From Numida meleagris (taxonomy: Eukaryota > Chordata > Aves > Galliformes > Numididae), in contig NC_034420.1 in the NCBI RefSeq assembly GCF_002078875.1, forward strand, positions 3,905,814-3,969,813: 64,000 bases of DNA, written 5' to 3'. The notes below the pieces were generated by a model. That model was not told the origin of the DNA. It ran no database searches and worked only from the letters and a program-made list of their open reading frames with translations. Shown piece after piece: positions 23,796 through 37,273 of the stretch (the stretch's first letter is position 1; each line of letters starts with the position of its first letter). Position numbers and translations under genes: made by a program.

Positions 23796-26312
23796 AGCCT
23801 GTCAGAAGTTTTCTAATAGAAATAAAAGAGTTCCTTGTCAAGTGCTGCAGCTGTCGTATAGGAAAGATTATTTTACTGCTGGGAAGGACAGACTAGAGCT
23901 CTCTTGAGTTGCAGAGCAGACAAAAGTTTCACTGCTTTTATTTTTCAAGATTTGTATCAGCAGTTGATTATTTTTCTGGTAATTCTAGTCTGAAAAGTAT
24001 GTAATTTCTCATGTCTGTTATTCTAGTAGGTCAGGCCTTAGGGACGATATATTTTCTGAGTGAGTAAGTGCTGTCATCTACCAACTTTTTGTTGTGTTCT
24101 GATAAGTGAAACTTTAATTCTGGAAAACAAAGAAATCTGTAATTGACAATGCTTCAAGTGGTGTTATAGGGCACTATCTTCTTTACCTATTGTAAATCTT
24201 GTCTTTTCTCTTGCAACTTTGTTATAGCATTTAATCATGGATTTTCAAATCTCTTGCGTGGGGAGGGTACATATAATTGGGCTTTTCTGCAACTGCTAGC
24301 TTATTTTTGGATAATTCTATGTTGTTGAAATGATGCGGCATTATTAACTTAAAGGAATGAAGTTGCCTCTCTACAGAAGTCCTTTGCCAGCAAAGAAAAT
24401 TGAGATGGTTTGGGTGGTGTAAAGGTGCCAATTCCTTGGCAAATTATGGCCAGCCTTCCTCTCCAATATTTGCATTTTTTTGCCTTGAGTATCCGATCAT
24501 CCATTAAAATTGCACCCATTTTTAGGAAATGTGTCTAAATATCTTTTAGATGGTAAAAAAATAACTAGTAAAACATTTAACTACACATACAGGTTAGTTT
24601 GCAATCTGTGAGTTGAAAGTCAAAAGTCTTTTAATAACTCATGCTCCCTTCCCACCACAAACATTTACTTAGTTATCCATTTATTTTTGTACAAATGAGC
24701 ATCATGATGTGATCTTAACTATGAAAGGGATTACTGGGAGCAATTATTTATGCCAGCATTACAAAAGGATGCTGAGCTATAAACATTTCCATTATAGAAA
24801 TAGCTGAGCCCCCAAATTGAATGCATATGTCAGAATATCTGTCCATGACTTGTTTTTAACTCACATTAAGTCCTCGTGTGAGTGTTAGCACAAAGTACAA
24901 AACCCCTGGAAAGCAAAACCTGCATTTAAGTTTTCTATATACTTCTGTATCATTTTTGGCTGATTGCTGGCATACTCCTTTCTGGTCACAGAATGCACAA
25001 GAGGTGATGGACCACATGCTGGGCCCAGTGTCTGACAGTTGTTCAGCAGACATAAACCAGCATACTCAAGTTTCCCACATGAAACGTATCTCTAAGACTC
25101 AACATTTTTTTATTAAGTGATGACTTCTGCAAAGAGCAAGACCCACATTATTCGTGTCTGAGGCCAGGCTGCCCTGTTGCCATGTCTCCTGTCAACTTAC
25201 ATCCCAACAAGATTGCCTGTTCTTCTGAGCATTGTACCCCAGGTGTTAATCTGATACTTCGTCATTTGTTTTATATCACCTGGAACTGGATTTTGAGGCT
25301 ATTACTCATGCTCTGTGTAGTGGGATCATTTCTGGAATAAGATATTGTTCAATATTAGCAGGAGTGCTGGAATTGGCATCTTCTTGGGAACAAGTGTGTA
25401 TGTTTTACTTTCTCTTTTTTATTGTAGATAGTAAAACAAAAATAGCGTTTCCTGTCAAAAGCCTAAACAAATAGGATTACTCACTGCAATCTGTACTGGA
25501 CTTCATAAGGGCGTGCTTGAAGGACTGAGGCCCAAGGTCTTAATGTGCTTACGGACTTTTACATAAGTGTTTTAAATAATTAAAAGGCATTAATTTTTAT
25601 GCGTCTCTAAGGGCATTTTATCATTCAGAAGTTCTCTATTCACTGGGTTTTTCACAAATATGAAATATTCAGAAGATTCACTTTTCATTCCATCAGAACT
25701 TCACTTGACTCTCTACACTGAAGTTCTCCAGTGTTGATCTGTCACAAACATCTTGAGACTGCATAGGCAGAGTAAATATTTAGAAAATAATCTTGTATAT
25801 TGCAGTAGGTGTGAACTGAGAATGAAATGATACTCATTTCATTCTAAAAGATGGTATTAAATTTAAATGCCTAAGAGTTTGTGAGTGTGCATATTAAAAT
25901 TTGTATCAGATGCATTCAGTCATGCAGTTTTTTACATTATACTAGTGGTCAGTATAAAATAAAGATCCTGGTGCGCAAAATAAACGTGCTCCATATTTCA
26001 ATAGGTGCTACCTATTTCAGTGGTAGTAATACTGTTTTTGCAGAGCACCCTGTCCAAGCAGAATCTGTAAATTCAAGGACATTAATCGGTGTTAGAAAAC
26101 CCTGTTTATAGTAGGTCTGAGACACTTATCATCAATGAGATGAGGAATAAGAGCTGGTAATTCCATGGATTTAGATACTCTTCATGAGTCTGATCTGTAT
26201 TTTTTATGAGGGGAGAAAAGGAGAGCTATTTGTAAGTACATTAAATACACTTCTGAGCTGCTGTATCCTCTCCTTGCTGACTGCATGCTTTACTAGATAG
26301 CCACTGAAAAGC

Positions 26313-26573
26313 ATAGAATAGAATCATAGAATCATAGAATTGCTCAGGTTGGAAAGGACCTTCAAGATTATCAAGTCCAACCGCAACCTAACCATACTGC
26401 TCTAACAACCCACCGCTAAATCATGTCCCCGAGCACCACATCCAAACGGTTTTTAAACACATTCAGGGATGGTGACTCAACCACCTCCCTGGGGAGCCTG
26501 TTCCAGTCCACCCTTTCTGTAAAGAAGTTTTTCCTGATATCCAACCTAAACCTCCCCTTCTTCTCCCTTCCAG
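26313..26573 (-). mobile_element. CR1 LINE, 5'-truncated, next to an exon
   Basis: The + strand reads gaatagaatcatagaatcat, ttgctcaggttggaaaggac, caagtccaaccgcaacctaa, accacctccctggggagcct and aagaagtttttcctgatatc. This is a CR1 3' region on the minus strand, of a subfamily different from the copy at 23 kb (the CaaccgCAACCTAACC type). It ends in a pyrimidine-rich segment finishing ttctcccttccag at 26571-26573, which looks like a splice acceptor, 67 bases before the real one. Confidence 0.95.
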
Positions 26574-26640
26574 TATGATGATAAATGTTTTGAATTAAAC
26601 ACTAATCCTTTTCTTATTGTGACTGGTTGTCTCTTTCCAG

Positions 26641-26784
26641 AAATCTGAGCAATAATAAGATCAAGGAGATTCGAGAAGGCACGTTTGATGGAGCTTCAGG
26701 AGTGCAGGAGCTGATTCTGACAGAGAATCAACTGGAATCAGTGCACGGACGAATGTTTAGAGGCCTCACAGGGCTGAAGACATT
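26641..26784 (+). CDS. SLIT3: SLIT3 exon: D3 LRRs 2-3
   Basis: This exon of 144 bases (two LRRs) enters in phase 2 as AT+A (Ile) and leaves as ACA TT before gtgagt. The peptide contains [20 protein letters not shown] and [19 protein letters not shown], then RGLTGLKTL. Two LxLxxNxI/L repeats are clear. VHGR-x-FRGL-x-GLKTL is the SLIT3 form; SLIT2 has VQHKMFKGLESLKTL. No known ligand has been settled for D3, so its part is taken as structural. Confidence 0.97.
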
Positions 26785-29760
26785 GTGAGTGCAAAGACCT
26801 ATCTTTCTCTTTTCCACTGTATCTTGAGTGGGAGCGCTCAAGTTCAGCAGTGCTTGCTAAAATCTCTGTTAGTAGACACCAAGATCAAACGCAGTGTCTT
26901 GTTTCAGTGTGATGAACCTGCAGCAAATTGCTAGCCCTGGGTAGGTGTGAGATTGATGTACTTTCTGTAGAAGAAAACAGATTTTCAAAAGCTTCAGGGG
27001 CAACTTGATGGTGAACCTGTCATGGGCCAAATTTGGGCACTTTTAATCATTTAATACTTAGGCTATTTCCAGTGTAAACAAGGCATTTGTTAGCTATTAG
27101 TTCGTTCACCCACATTCTCCTCCACTCAAGTTGGAATTGTTGGGCTGCTTAAACCAAACCTCAGAGGAGAGCAGGAACCTATGGGATTTTTAATATCCTA
27201 CAGACTGTGAAATCACCAGGAAACAAAAGAAGAAAGGCTCGAGTTATTGCCACCACCAGAAGTAGGTGTAGCTAAGCAATTTAAGGCAGGCCTAACCAAA
27301 TTATTGCAGGTCCTGCAGGCAGAAGGTAGCTGCCCCATTCACTTTGCACCAGGAGCAGCTGTCCATAAGCACACGCATGCCTTTGGGCTGTCCAGCACCC
27401 CAAGTGCTATAAAACATACCTGCAGCTGTAGTATTAACGTGGTTGTGGTTGGGGACAGTGCATATGAGATATAGAGCACAAATGCATAAGAAATCAAGTT
27501 GGTGCTACTTTTGTTCTTAGAACAACTTTGCAATTTACTTCTTATAACTATTGCTTATACATAAACTCACAGTAAGTAGCACTCATTTACTTTCAAGTTA
27601 AAAAATATATTGGAAGAAGAATCAAAGACAGGATTTCAAGATGGCATCCAGTCAACTCCTTTTCCCCATCCTGAGAAGCAGTCAGGCCTCTGGTGACCAC
27701 AAAGATTCATGCCAGATGATGAGTATGATCTGTATGTGAAAAATACTCACTTTTGCACAGTCTCCCTGCTATGGAAAGAAAACACTTGACGAGGTGGCTG
27801 CTGTCAGTAAGTAGACTCCAGGAATCAAAATGAAATTTAAAATCTGCAGTGTAGTCATTAGCAGCAAATGCATCTTATGTTGCACAATATCATGGCACAA
27901 TTCCTTCAGTCCAAGTACAAGAAAAATATCCAGGCTTTGCTTGGAGGACTTTGGCCTGTAATGACAAATAGGGATCTTTTCTTTTGTTATTCCTTAACAT
28001 TATTTTCCTGTGGTTACAGCCATCTGTTCTTTAATGTATGCATTTTACTAAGGGAATTTAAAATATTGTCCATAGATACTAAATTAATTTTCATAATGTA
28101 AAGCAGCCCGTAGCCATGCTCCTAAAGAGTATTCAGCATTTTTTTTTTAATAAAAAGACACTTAATATTCAAGCTATCCTGCTGACCTGACCTGCATTTC
28201 TCCCTAGCTGATAAAGCAGTCTAAATACGCACAGCGTGAAATGAGGATCTGTAAGTATAAGTTTTCCTTCAGGAAGGGCACACAGTGCATGGTGTTCTGT
28301 GGTATGAAAGCAAAGGTTTAAGTTTGAGGGATGTATATGTCTACCCATTCATTAACTTGCTTTGAACACTAAAGTTAAGACCTTTTATGAAGAGGCCACA
28401 CTGGACAGGATAGTAGTCCAGTTTTTAAAAGACTTTTTCCTAAAATGCAATAAGTGACCATGAAATATATATTGTAATCCAACCACCTTGCAGAACTATT
28501 GTCTGATACTTAACATACAGAACTGAGAAAATGTTTCCTACTGCTTCAATATATGAATTTCCAGAAGTGACCAAAGCTACTAAAGGCCTTTTTTTATATT
28601 TACGCTCACCTTTTGGAGCTTGTGGCCTTGACCTGGCATTCAAGCAGCTTAGTACTTCACACGTAAGGTGTGAGTCTGTGTGTCTGTGACTCTTTTCTGA
28701 TGGTTTCACTGCTGCAACACAAAAACTGCTGAGACTGTGGTGGCTGTGATGATAACTATATGTAGGGAACAGCAACGCTAAAGCTGTGCAGTATCCAGGT
28801 CTTATACACTGTTTGTGATTACACTGTGATTTCTTCTCTGCTCTATTTAATCTCTCTTTGGTGTCTTTGAAGAGTCTACTGATCTAATACCTAAATGCAC
28901 AACTTGCAGGAGATTGCAATCCAGACTTCTGAGGGAGTCTGAATTTTCATTGTTCGCTGCATGAATCTGATACCGTAGTCCTCAATTTAGAGGATCAATC
29001 CACTGGAAGAGCAGCATGAGCTGCATATATTCTGTGGATTTCTGGTAGTGTGCTTTAATTACTGAATAATTTTTCATCTAAGTAGAAATATTACAGCGGT
29101 GATGTTTACAGATCCAGCTGTTGATTGGCATGAATTGTAACAAATACTCATGAGCCTTTTTTTGCTGTGGAGAGAAACAAGACACTACAGTCTTTCCGAT
29201 TAATTAGACATTATCATGGAGTTCATTGTTACCATAACAACTCAGAGAGATGTATCTTCCAAAACACAGCATTGATTCATCTGTTAAAAACACAGAGCAA
29301 AAAATAAAAAAAAATATGGAATGGTTACTGCTTTCTGTCCTGTCAATTAATGAGACTAATGAGATTTCAGAGCTTGCTTTTGGTCTGGAAATCTTTCCTA
29401 AGCTATTCCTTGATTTCTGCTAAGGGCTCTGTTTCCTTCCGTGCTTTTGCATTGTGGATTACATCCATGATAGAAGCAATGCAGTTAGTATTATTGTTAC
29501 ATATTTCTGACAATCTTTCTCAATTCATCTCTGAAATACATCTTGTTCTCAGACACTTACTAAATCAAGAGGCTTGAGAGTGTTTAATTCAAATTTACCA
29601 CTAGTTTAGTCCTCCTCTAGCTGTTTAGTCCTACAGCAATCAATAAAAATGGAGCCCAGCGGTTGCCAAACCATCTGTTGATGTCCTAGAAACAGGACCT
29701 CCTAACCTGAAACTGTACCCACTCCCAGTATTTCCTAATTTCTTGCTTTAATCTTTTCAG
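26785..29760 (+). other. SLIT3: SLIT3 intron
   Basis: This 3.0-kb intron has donor gtgagt and acceptor cttttcag. I see no recognisable transposon, RNA or exon in it. Confidence 0.93.
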
Positions 29761-29904
29761 AATGCTAAGGAGCAACTCTATCAGCTGCATAAACAATGAC
29801 ACCTTTGCTGGACTGAGCTCCGTGAGGCTCCTTTCTCTGTACGACAATCACATCAGCACCATCACACCTGGAGCCTTCAGCACATTAGTCTCTTTGTCTA
29901 CAAT
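29761..29904 (+). CDS. SLIT3: SLIT3 exon: D3 LRRs 4-5
   Basis: This 144-base exon has two LRRs and is phase 2 on both sides (TT+A in, ACA AT out before gtaagt). The peptide is [40 protein letters not shown] and [25 protein letters not shown] matches SLIT3, where SLIT2 has NDSFIGLSS. The sequon NDT is a possible N-glycosylation site. The exon is the same size as the D2 pair at 5135, and both share the LLSLYDN motif, a trace of domain duplication. Confidence 0.97.
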
Positions 29905-32900
29905 GTAAGTTACCTTAAAATGTGAGCATGCCATGATGCTTTTGTTCTGTACTTTTTTTGCAAGATGAGTTTCAAAATCAAGAGTCTTACTTATTCATAT
30001 TTGGAAAACCTCATTTAAAGAAAGAAAACCCTATCCTACTGAAATCGCAGGTTTGGTTCATAAAAACATTAGAACTGCTTCAGCTGGAGTAGCTAGAAAA
30101 GCTTTTATGTTGCCAATTTCAGGCAGAATGAGTGCACGTTTTGCCATGTTAGTGCAGTGCACAGGAGGAGTTCATATAAAACAGCTTCTTCAGATTCAGA
30201 ACTGCATAGCTTATCTTACACTTGAGCTCCCCGAAGCTCCATTAGTTTCAGTAGAGTCTAATTTTGACCAGTCTTCTTGGATTCCAGTTGAGTAAGTTAA
30301 ATATCAGAAGAAAACAAGTAGCTAATGCTTAGATTTTCAGGAGAACCTAAGAAGACAAAATACTCCAGTCCTACTGAACGTGAATTCGAAAATTTTAATC
30401 TAAGCTTTTCTGACAATTGTCTTACATTTCTCAGTACTTCTTTGAAGCAGTTCCATTGCTCTTCAAATATTCTTATGTACGTCTTATAATGTGTCCATTT
30501 CAATAAAGTACAGACTGATAAATATGGAGAGAAAGTCTGCTCTTTGTTTCCAGCTGTGAATGTGGACCCTGATGTTGCTGTTAGTGGAAGCTGTCTGATT
30601 AATTCCCTTCACACTGCCCTGAAAATAGACCTTAATTGTCCAACAAAAACAAACTATTGGAGCTATTGCATTTCAGGTTTTGAACCTAGATTTTGTTTTC
30701 ATTTATTTTCTGTAGCCCCCAAAGCCTCCTTGAAACTGGTGGACAAAGAAATAAGCACAACTAGATTATTTTTATTGACTGTTTTCAAGTCATGGGTCAA
30801 ATCTAGTGGTAGTCACTGAAAGCTTGTTCTCTCAGTGCTGCAAGCAGTGCCTACCTGCTTCTTGCACAATTGCTTCGGTATTTCCTTCATAGCTGTAACT
30901 CTGAATCAGTCTGTAAAGTCCCTGCCTTGTTTGTACGGATGTGTCATGTCATATTTTGTTAGAAGATGCCCAGTTTCCTTTTTTCAGCTGCAGATGATGA
31001 ATATTAGAATTTACAGCAAGGGTAGCTAAAGCCGCTCCTAAAAAGACTGCATTGCTTTGGCCCTGCCTTTGTATCACGTTGGTCATGGCAGGTTGAAGAC
31101 ACATTTTTGGTTTGATCCACAGACAGTAAAGGCAGAAGGAGGTTTGCTTTTGACTTCTTGTGACACTAGGACCTAGATGGGCCATAGTGATATTTCACAA
31201 ATAACTGCAAAATGCAAATGAGTTCATTTCCTGGCAGCACACTATTGTAGGTAGTTATATGAGATGATAACACTGCTGAAGATGTATACTATGACTACTT
31301 TTCCCATTCAGCCCACACTTATGAGTTAATTAGGGTTTGGAAAATACAAATACTCTGTATCTGTTAATGGGTGCTAGAACTTATTACAAAATTTAACGTT
31401 TCTTTCCTTTTTTTATCTTGGCATATTTACAGCACTTAAAAATATACTGCTTCTTTTGTTACTGCTTAGTGTATCAGCCTCACTATACTATGAAAACATG
31501 GGCAGCTCTGAAAATAATGTGCTGATGGTTTTCAGTAGAGGAAAAACATAATTTTGTAAGTTATTGAGGAAAAAATAGCAGTTTTTATTATTTCTTAGTA
31601 GTCAAAATATGTATTTAGCATCCTGATTTGAAGTGTACTTGCACTTTTGTATATGTGGTATTCAGTCATGTCTTTCAGTTCTCACACTGTCAATTGGGCA
31701 TGTTTATAAGCATAACTGCTTTTTCATGACTTAAGCATGCAACTATTCTCACATAAACTTAACTTGAATCCCAGGATGTATTCAGCTGAATTTCAACAAT
31801 ATCCAGATGTGTTTCAGCATGCTTTTCTAACAGGTCACCAGAATTCCTTTAAAGAGTTAATATTCTACGGCTTCTTTGCAATTTTTAACAGAGACACTTG
31901 CAGTAGGATATGAATATTTCATTCCTCAAGACTTCTATTCACCCTTGATTTTGCAAATATGTCTATGTCCTTGAGGAAGCACTTAGGAATTTAATGTTAG
32001 TAAGACATCTTTGCTAAAAAGCGTGATTGCTTTGTTTCTGTTACAGTGGTTAAATCTTACATGTGGGAACTCTGATTACTAATTATGAATTTTTAAAACA
32101 ATTTTCTCAATGTTTCTGTTTGTGATAAGTCCACTTGAACTGCCTGATTCCAAGATAAAATTGTGAAAATAATTGGCAATCTTAGACTTTCAGCTGCTTT
32201 TCAAGTCAAGGAGGGGATCTCTTGCCCAACACGACACATCAGAGATCCCCAATCTCAATTTTTCCAGAAGCTGCATCACAGTCTTGCTTTAGAAAGAGTA
32301 TATATGTGGGCACACCACCGTCATATTAAAATAAAGCAGAAAGAAGCTGCTCCTCAGTTGGACAAAGGATGAAATCTAGGTGCCACTAAAGTAGCAGTAG
32401 GACACGTGTAATTGTGACGAGATACATTTTTAATGTTTCAGAACAACAGGTCTCTTCTCATTTTATATGTTGCTTAGTTGCTAGGAAAAGTATAATCCAA
32501 ATGTAACCCAAGGATTTAATATTTTTAGTGATGTGTTAACCTGTGTTTGCCAAGAAAAAAAAACGAGGGTTTGTGGATAGTTGCTGCTGCTCAGCTAATG
32601 GGCAGTAACACCTGAAGTTAAAGAAACCTCTGTAAAATGGCCATAATTATTATTTTGATGGGAGCAATCTGTAGACTGACCACATGAATGTTTCTGTAAG
32701 ATTTTCCTTCCATTCTGAGCTGCTGTTTTTCAAGAAACCTGATTATATCCACCTGCTGCTTGTTTCCAATTGTGGGTGACTTCATTGTAAGGATTTGTGT
32801 CATGGAAGTTGTTCTGTGAATATGATCTCACTCGCTTCCATCAGTGGAATAAATGACATTCGAAGCAATGGTTCAGTTAGCTTTAGAGATCTAAACTCTT

Positions 32901-34923
32901 GGTTTAAACACACTGTAATGCCAAAGTGTGTCCGCATGGAAAATACACGAGGCACCCTGCATGTGGTCCCATATAGATTAAAGAAAATGGGAGAATAATT
33001 CAGAAAGGAAGTAACCAAAATTAGATTGATGCTTTCAGTACCTTTCTGCATGTTCTGACTGAAAGCTTCTTCGTAACCTGTTTATTTTTTCACCTCTATA
33101 CAGAAAATTAGTTTTGCCACTAGTCAGTATGTAGTAGGTTGAGTATTCTTATTATTGAGCATTCGGCGGAGTACTCTACTCCCTGTTTCTCTTCTGCAAC
33201 ATATGCAACAGGCTCTGCTGGCTCTTCATCTGATTACACACGTGGAGCTCCTGGCTGCTGCAGTGACTGCAGTGTGCAGTAGCTGGAGTATGCTTTTTTT
33301 TTACATGGAGAGCAGCTGTGAATCAGGTTTTGCTTATGTCATGTTGACCTAGGACCTATATCATTTAGGAATTTGTTTGGATTTGTTTTCTTGCTGTTGC
33401 ACCTTAACTGTGCCAGATGTTTTCACCTTCAGCACCACTGTGTTCTGAAGGATTTGCCTGGCTGAAAACTGAATGTGATCTTGGCTACACGTTTAGGTTT
33501 CTAAAAGCATGTTGCAAGTGAAGATTTCCAAGGTCTTCAGCTACTGCACCTGTATTTGAAGTGTGTGTTTCTTCAGGAAACTTCTTTCATTTTAAGATAT
33601 GGTGTGCTATAGAGGAGTTCCGTGATCATCTCTTTTTTCTGTACTATCAAAATAAGAAGCCTTGGCCATACATATGATGTGAGAATTCCCTCAGTGTTAG
33701 TTTGGACACCACACTTTCCATATGTGAGGCTCTGACGGTTCATTTTTCTTCAGTATGCAACCCTAAACTCAGGCTATTGATTCTCTCTGTATTTGTACAA
33801 AAAAAAATATAGCCTTCTCTATTACCAGGAATATCAGCCTCTTGCCTTCATTTTAAATTTAATTCTGAAACACACACCAATGATGATAGGAGTTTCAGTG
33901 CAGGAAAAAAACCACATTTTTCCAGGATTCTCAACTACAATTCTAGCTAGCTTAGAAAGATCACTGCTTAAAGTAAGTGTCACCTTACACTCCTTTCATT
34001 TAAGAAACACAAGCTATTAAGAAATACATATGAGTAATTGCTTTTCTGTCCCACTGAGAAACCACTGTGACATCTATGCTTTTGTGGCCTGACAGGAGAA
34101 TGGACAGGGCTTTCTTTTTTTAAACACTGCTAAAACAAGCTACGCTACAGATCCCTTCCTCTTAGGGAGGCTGTCGATGGGTTGCTTTGGGTACCACGCA
34201 CCACAGTGCTGCAGCAAAGCTGCAGCTGCTTTGGAAAGATATTCTGGAGCTGTAGCAAGATTTAAGGTAGACCTTACGAAGTCCACAAAGCAGTAAATCA
34301 TATGTTTTTTACTACAGATAATACTGACCTTAGAAAGGAAACTCTATAAGGAGTGGCTCAAGCTGACAGTGCTGCTTAATAGACATGTATGTGAATATGT
34401 TTACATGCATGCAGGCAATCTGCACGCAACTATTTCTGTAAGCGACCAAAAATCAGGTTGCCAGAAGCTCCCACCCCACTGCACATATGCAGCAGTAGGT
34501 GTAGGTCTGTGCTAAGGGCTAGCAGTGCTGAGCTTTTCTGTGGTATCACTTGAAGTCATCACTCTGAAGATCGTGCGCGTGTGCCACTGTGTGAAGTGAG
34601 TTTAGGCTTGAGTGTGGGCTTTAGCTTATGCTTAAATACACTTGTGAGTAAAGCCCTGTTGGTGATGCAATTGTGTTTAAATAATAGATATAGCAGTAAG
34701 TACTTCGGTTTATTAACATATAGTTACATGCATATATATCTTATTACAGCCCTAGTTCCTATAAAGCCTCTGTAGCATGTGCCCTACCTGTAGAACAGAG
34801 CAGGATCTCACAGAAACAGATGGCAGGAAAGAGCTTGGACATGGAACCTGTCTTATTTCACTAGTTATTTTAGTATTTCTGTATGTTCTTTTTTTGATGC
34901 AATTATGCCTTGTTCCGTTTCAG
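29905..34923 (+). other. SLIT3: SLIT3 intron
   Basis: This 5.0-kb intron has donor gtaagt and acceptor tgttccgtttcag. I recognise no transposon, RNA gene or exon in it. It is AT-rich with scattered short open frames that resemble nothing known to me. Confidence 0.93.
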
Positions 34924-35087
34924 CAATTTGCTGGCTAACTCCTTTAACTGTAACTGTCATTTGGCCTGGCTGGGAAAGTGGTTGAGGAAGAAGAGAATTG
35001 TCAGTGGAAATCCACGCTGCTTGAAACCCTTTTTCTTGAAGGATATTCCAATCCAAGATGTAGATGCCCAGGATTTCACCTGTGATG
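34924..35087 (+). CDS. SLIT3: SLIT3 exon: D3 C-terminal cap (LRRCT3)
   Basis: This 164-base exon enters in phase 2 (AT+C, Ile) and leaves in phase 1 (GAT G before gtaaga). It encodes [20 protein letters not shown], then [31 protein letters not shown] and TCDG. The LRRCT cysteine pattern is complete (CNC, PRC, FTC). HLAWLGKWL and RIVSGNPRC are SLIT3-like; SLIT2 has YLAWLGEWL and [17 protein letters not shown] differs from the usual LLSNPFNC by losing the Pro that commonly follows Asn at the start of LRRCT caps, which is a little unusual. DVDAQDF replaces the more common DVAIQDF. Confidence 0.98.
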
Positions 35088-37273
35088 GTAAGAAAATCCA
35101 GTTCAATTTGGCCTTTATGGTAATGTTGACTCTGTGTCAGGGCCTCCCTGCCTATCAAACAGTATTTCATGGTGAACATTTCAGTTTAGCGATGAGGAAG
35201 ACAACCATCTACAGCTGAAGATCATTGTTCCCTATCAGTTTACTTTCGTTCTTGTTTTCCACATCCTGCATTTCTACTATCCACACCTAAAGAACAAATT
35301 CATGAAAGACAAATGCTCTGCTCTGTATAATCCCAGTATAACTCCAGCTCTTCCTCCCACTTCCTTATTCATGCACATAGTTGAAACTCTTTGAAGCCTG
35401 TGGGAGTGATCTTTGCTTGGAAGTTGTTTTATATTTGAGAAAGTGCTTGGTTTTACCATTAACAGACAAATGCAGGGAAATAATTAAAAAATGTCGGTAG
35501 TACTTGAAAGACTCAGTGATGCTTAGTGTTTTGCTATGTCCATATAGGTTACAAATAAAAAAGAAATTCCTTAAATTTCATTGTTATTCAGGTAGTTCTC
35601 ATCTTCGTCTTTTGTTCAAGCAGAATTTAAGGAAAATGAGAAAAATTGACAGATGAATGCACTGCTAACTTAACTTGTAGGCTGTGGTTGCCTTTAAGCC
35701 CAGATGTGCTGGAGCTGCAGGTACTCATACCTCTAAAGAGACCATGAGAGTAACATGAGTTTCCTACTCGGAGCAGAAATGAACTTCTGCCCTAGTCAAG
35801 CAATCTGGCAGCAGGCCCAAATGCTTTGGGCTCAGAGCTCAAGGGAACCAAGTTTAGTCTTTAACGAATAATTGGCTTTTAGTTTGGAAAGTAAAAATCC
35901 TGGTCAATGAAATAACATTCCACACTTTGGAGCTTTCTCCATTGCACAGGCAGTGAAACAGCCACGGTGAATGAAAGGTACGTGGTGGCAGGATGTGAAA
36001 AACAGAATATAGGGGAAAATTGAATATGGTGAATATGCAGAAAATACATTTTCTGCAGGTTTGCGAAAGGCTTTGGATTTTGTTTCCATCTGTAAAGCTC
36101 AGTTGGAGAAAAAAAAGAAAAAAATAATCCCTGCTCTTTTGTAGGCTAGTCATGCTTCTCCATCCCTCTGAATACAAATGATTCCCTGCCCTTACATTTA
36201 TGGGTAATTTTGTTATCTTGTAGCAGGAGTTCCAGTCTTATTCTTTAATCTCAATGCTCGTGGGTACATCCAGCAGAGAGAAGGAAGAAGCAGATCAGTC
36301 TCAATTAGTCCTTGCTTCAGTTTTTAAAAATTGAAGGCACATAATGACGGCTGGCTGTGAGATCCTGGATTGCAGCCCTGTGTCTCAGCGCTGGTCTGCT
36401 CAGGCTGCCTGTACTCACCAACAGTTGCGTGATTCCCCTCACTGCCATCTACAGAATGTGCCACTAAGCGTTTCCTTTCATGTACATCGTGACACTGTAC
36501 TATACATTTGCTTTATGCTTTGCAGAGCCTGTTGTTTTTGGGGAAAATCCATGCCTTAGTGTTCTTAACTCAAAGAGTTGGTTTGTTCTGCAGAAACTCC
36601 ATTGTCCTTCCGTTATGGGATTTAATCTGCTGTTTATGGAGCTTTGAATTCATTTTTGGGAAAAGTAGATGTTTTTATGCGTGCACAGATGGGTTGCCAG
36701 CAGTTGGAAGTATGCTGCTCAGTTTGTTGTTTGCCTGGTTATTCCTATCAAAAGCAATGAGATTTCCAATTCAAATGATAAATGAAGTGCCAGGCTGATG
36801 TTAGAAAATAAAGAATTAACATCTAAATATTGAATTTTAAAGAAAAGTCTTCCTAGAACAGAGTAGATTGTGAATGTCATCTGTCTAGATGAGTTTGAGG
36901 ATAACGTCCTTGTCAAGTTATCCATTGCACCTAGTCCCCTGGGGACAGGGGAAGGATTTAGGATTCACATAACTGATCTTACAATAATGTGCAAGATTAC
37001 AGAGAATTAGATTCTGCTTTGGGGAAAATAAATATTTATTTAAAAAATTTATTTAAAAATCCAGCCATTCAATCAGCCATTCATTTTTCAACTGTGGCTC
37101 TTGTTGCCTGAAGAACTTGTATGCTGATCCAAAGAGCAACTCTACAATACTGTGATGGTTAGCCTGGATTCAGGGATGTTCCTCCCCGGTCCTTGTAAGA
37201 AGTTGCTGTCAGAGTGCATCAGGCTGTGCTGAAAGCTGATATCCCTTCTGAACATCCCATTTCTCCTCTGCAG
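35088..37273 (+). other. SLIT3: SLIT3 intron
   Basis: This 2.2-kb intron has donor gtaaga and acceptor ttctcctctgcag. It includes an AT-rich palindromic tract near 37024-37062 (aaatatttatttaaaaaatt type). No repeat family that I recognise is present. Confidence 0.94.

Larger units (their letters stand above)
22203..26640 (+). other. SLIT3: SLIT3 intron
   Basis: This 4.4-kb intron has donor gtaagt and acceptor tgtctctttccag. It contains two antisense CR1 elements (23359-23640 and 26313-26573) and a 16-bp tandem repeat at 23764-23795. The second CR1 ends only 67 bases before the exon, so the acceptor region immediately follows repeat sequence. The interval between the two CR1 copies shows no feature that I recognise. 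Confidence 0.94.

Noticed and set aside
34914..35218. Reading the whole open frame from 34910 as a separate small gene
   Set aside because: Its core is the D3 cap exon with canonical splice sites; the flanks are intron.
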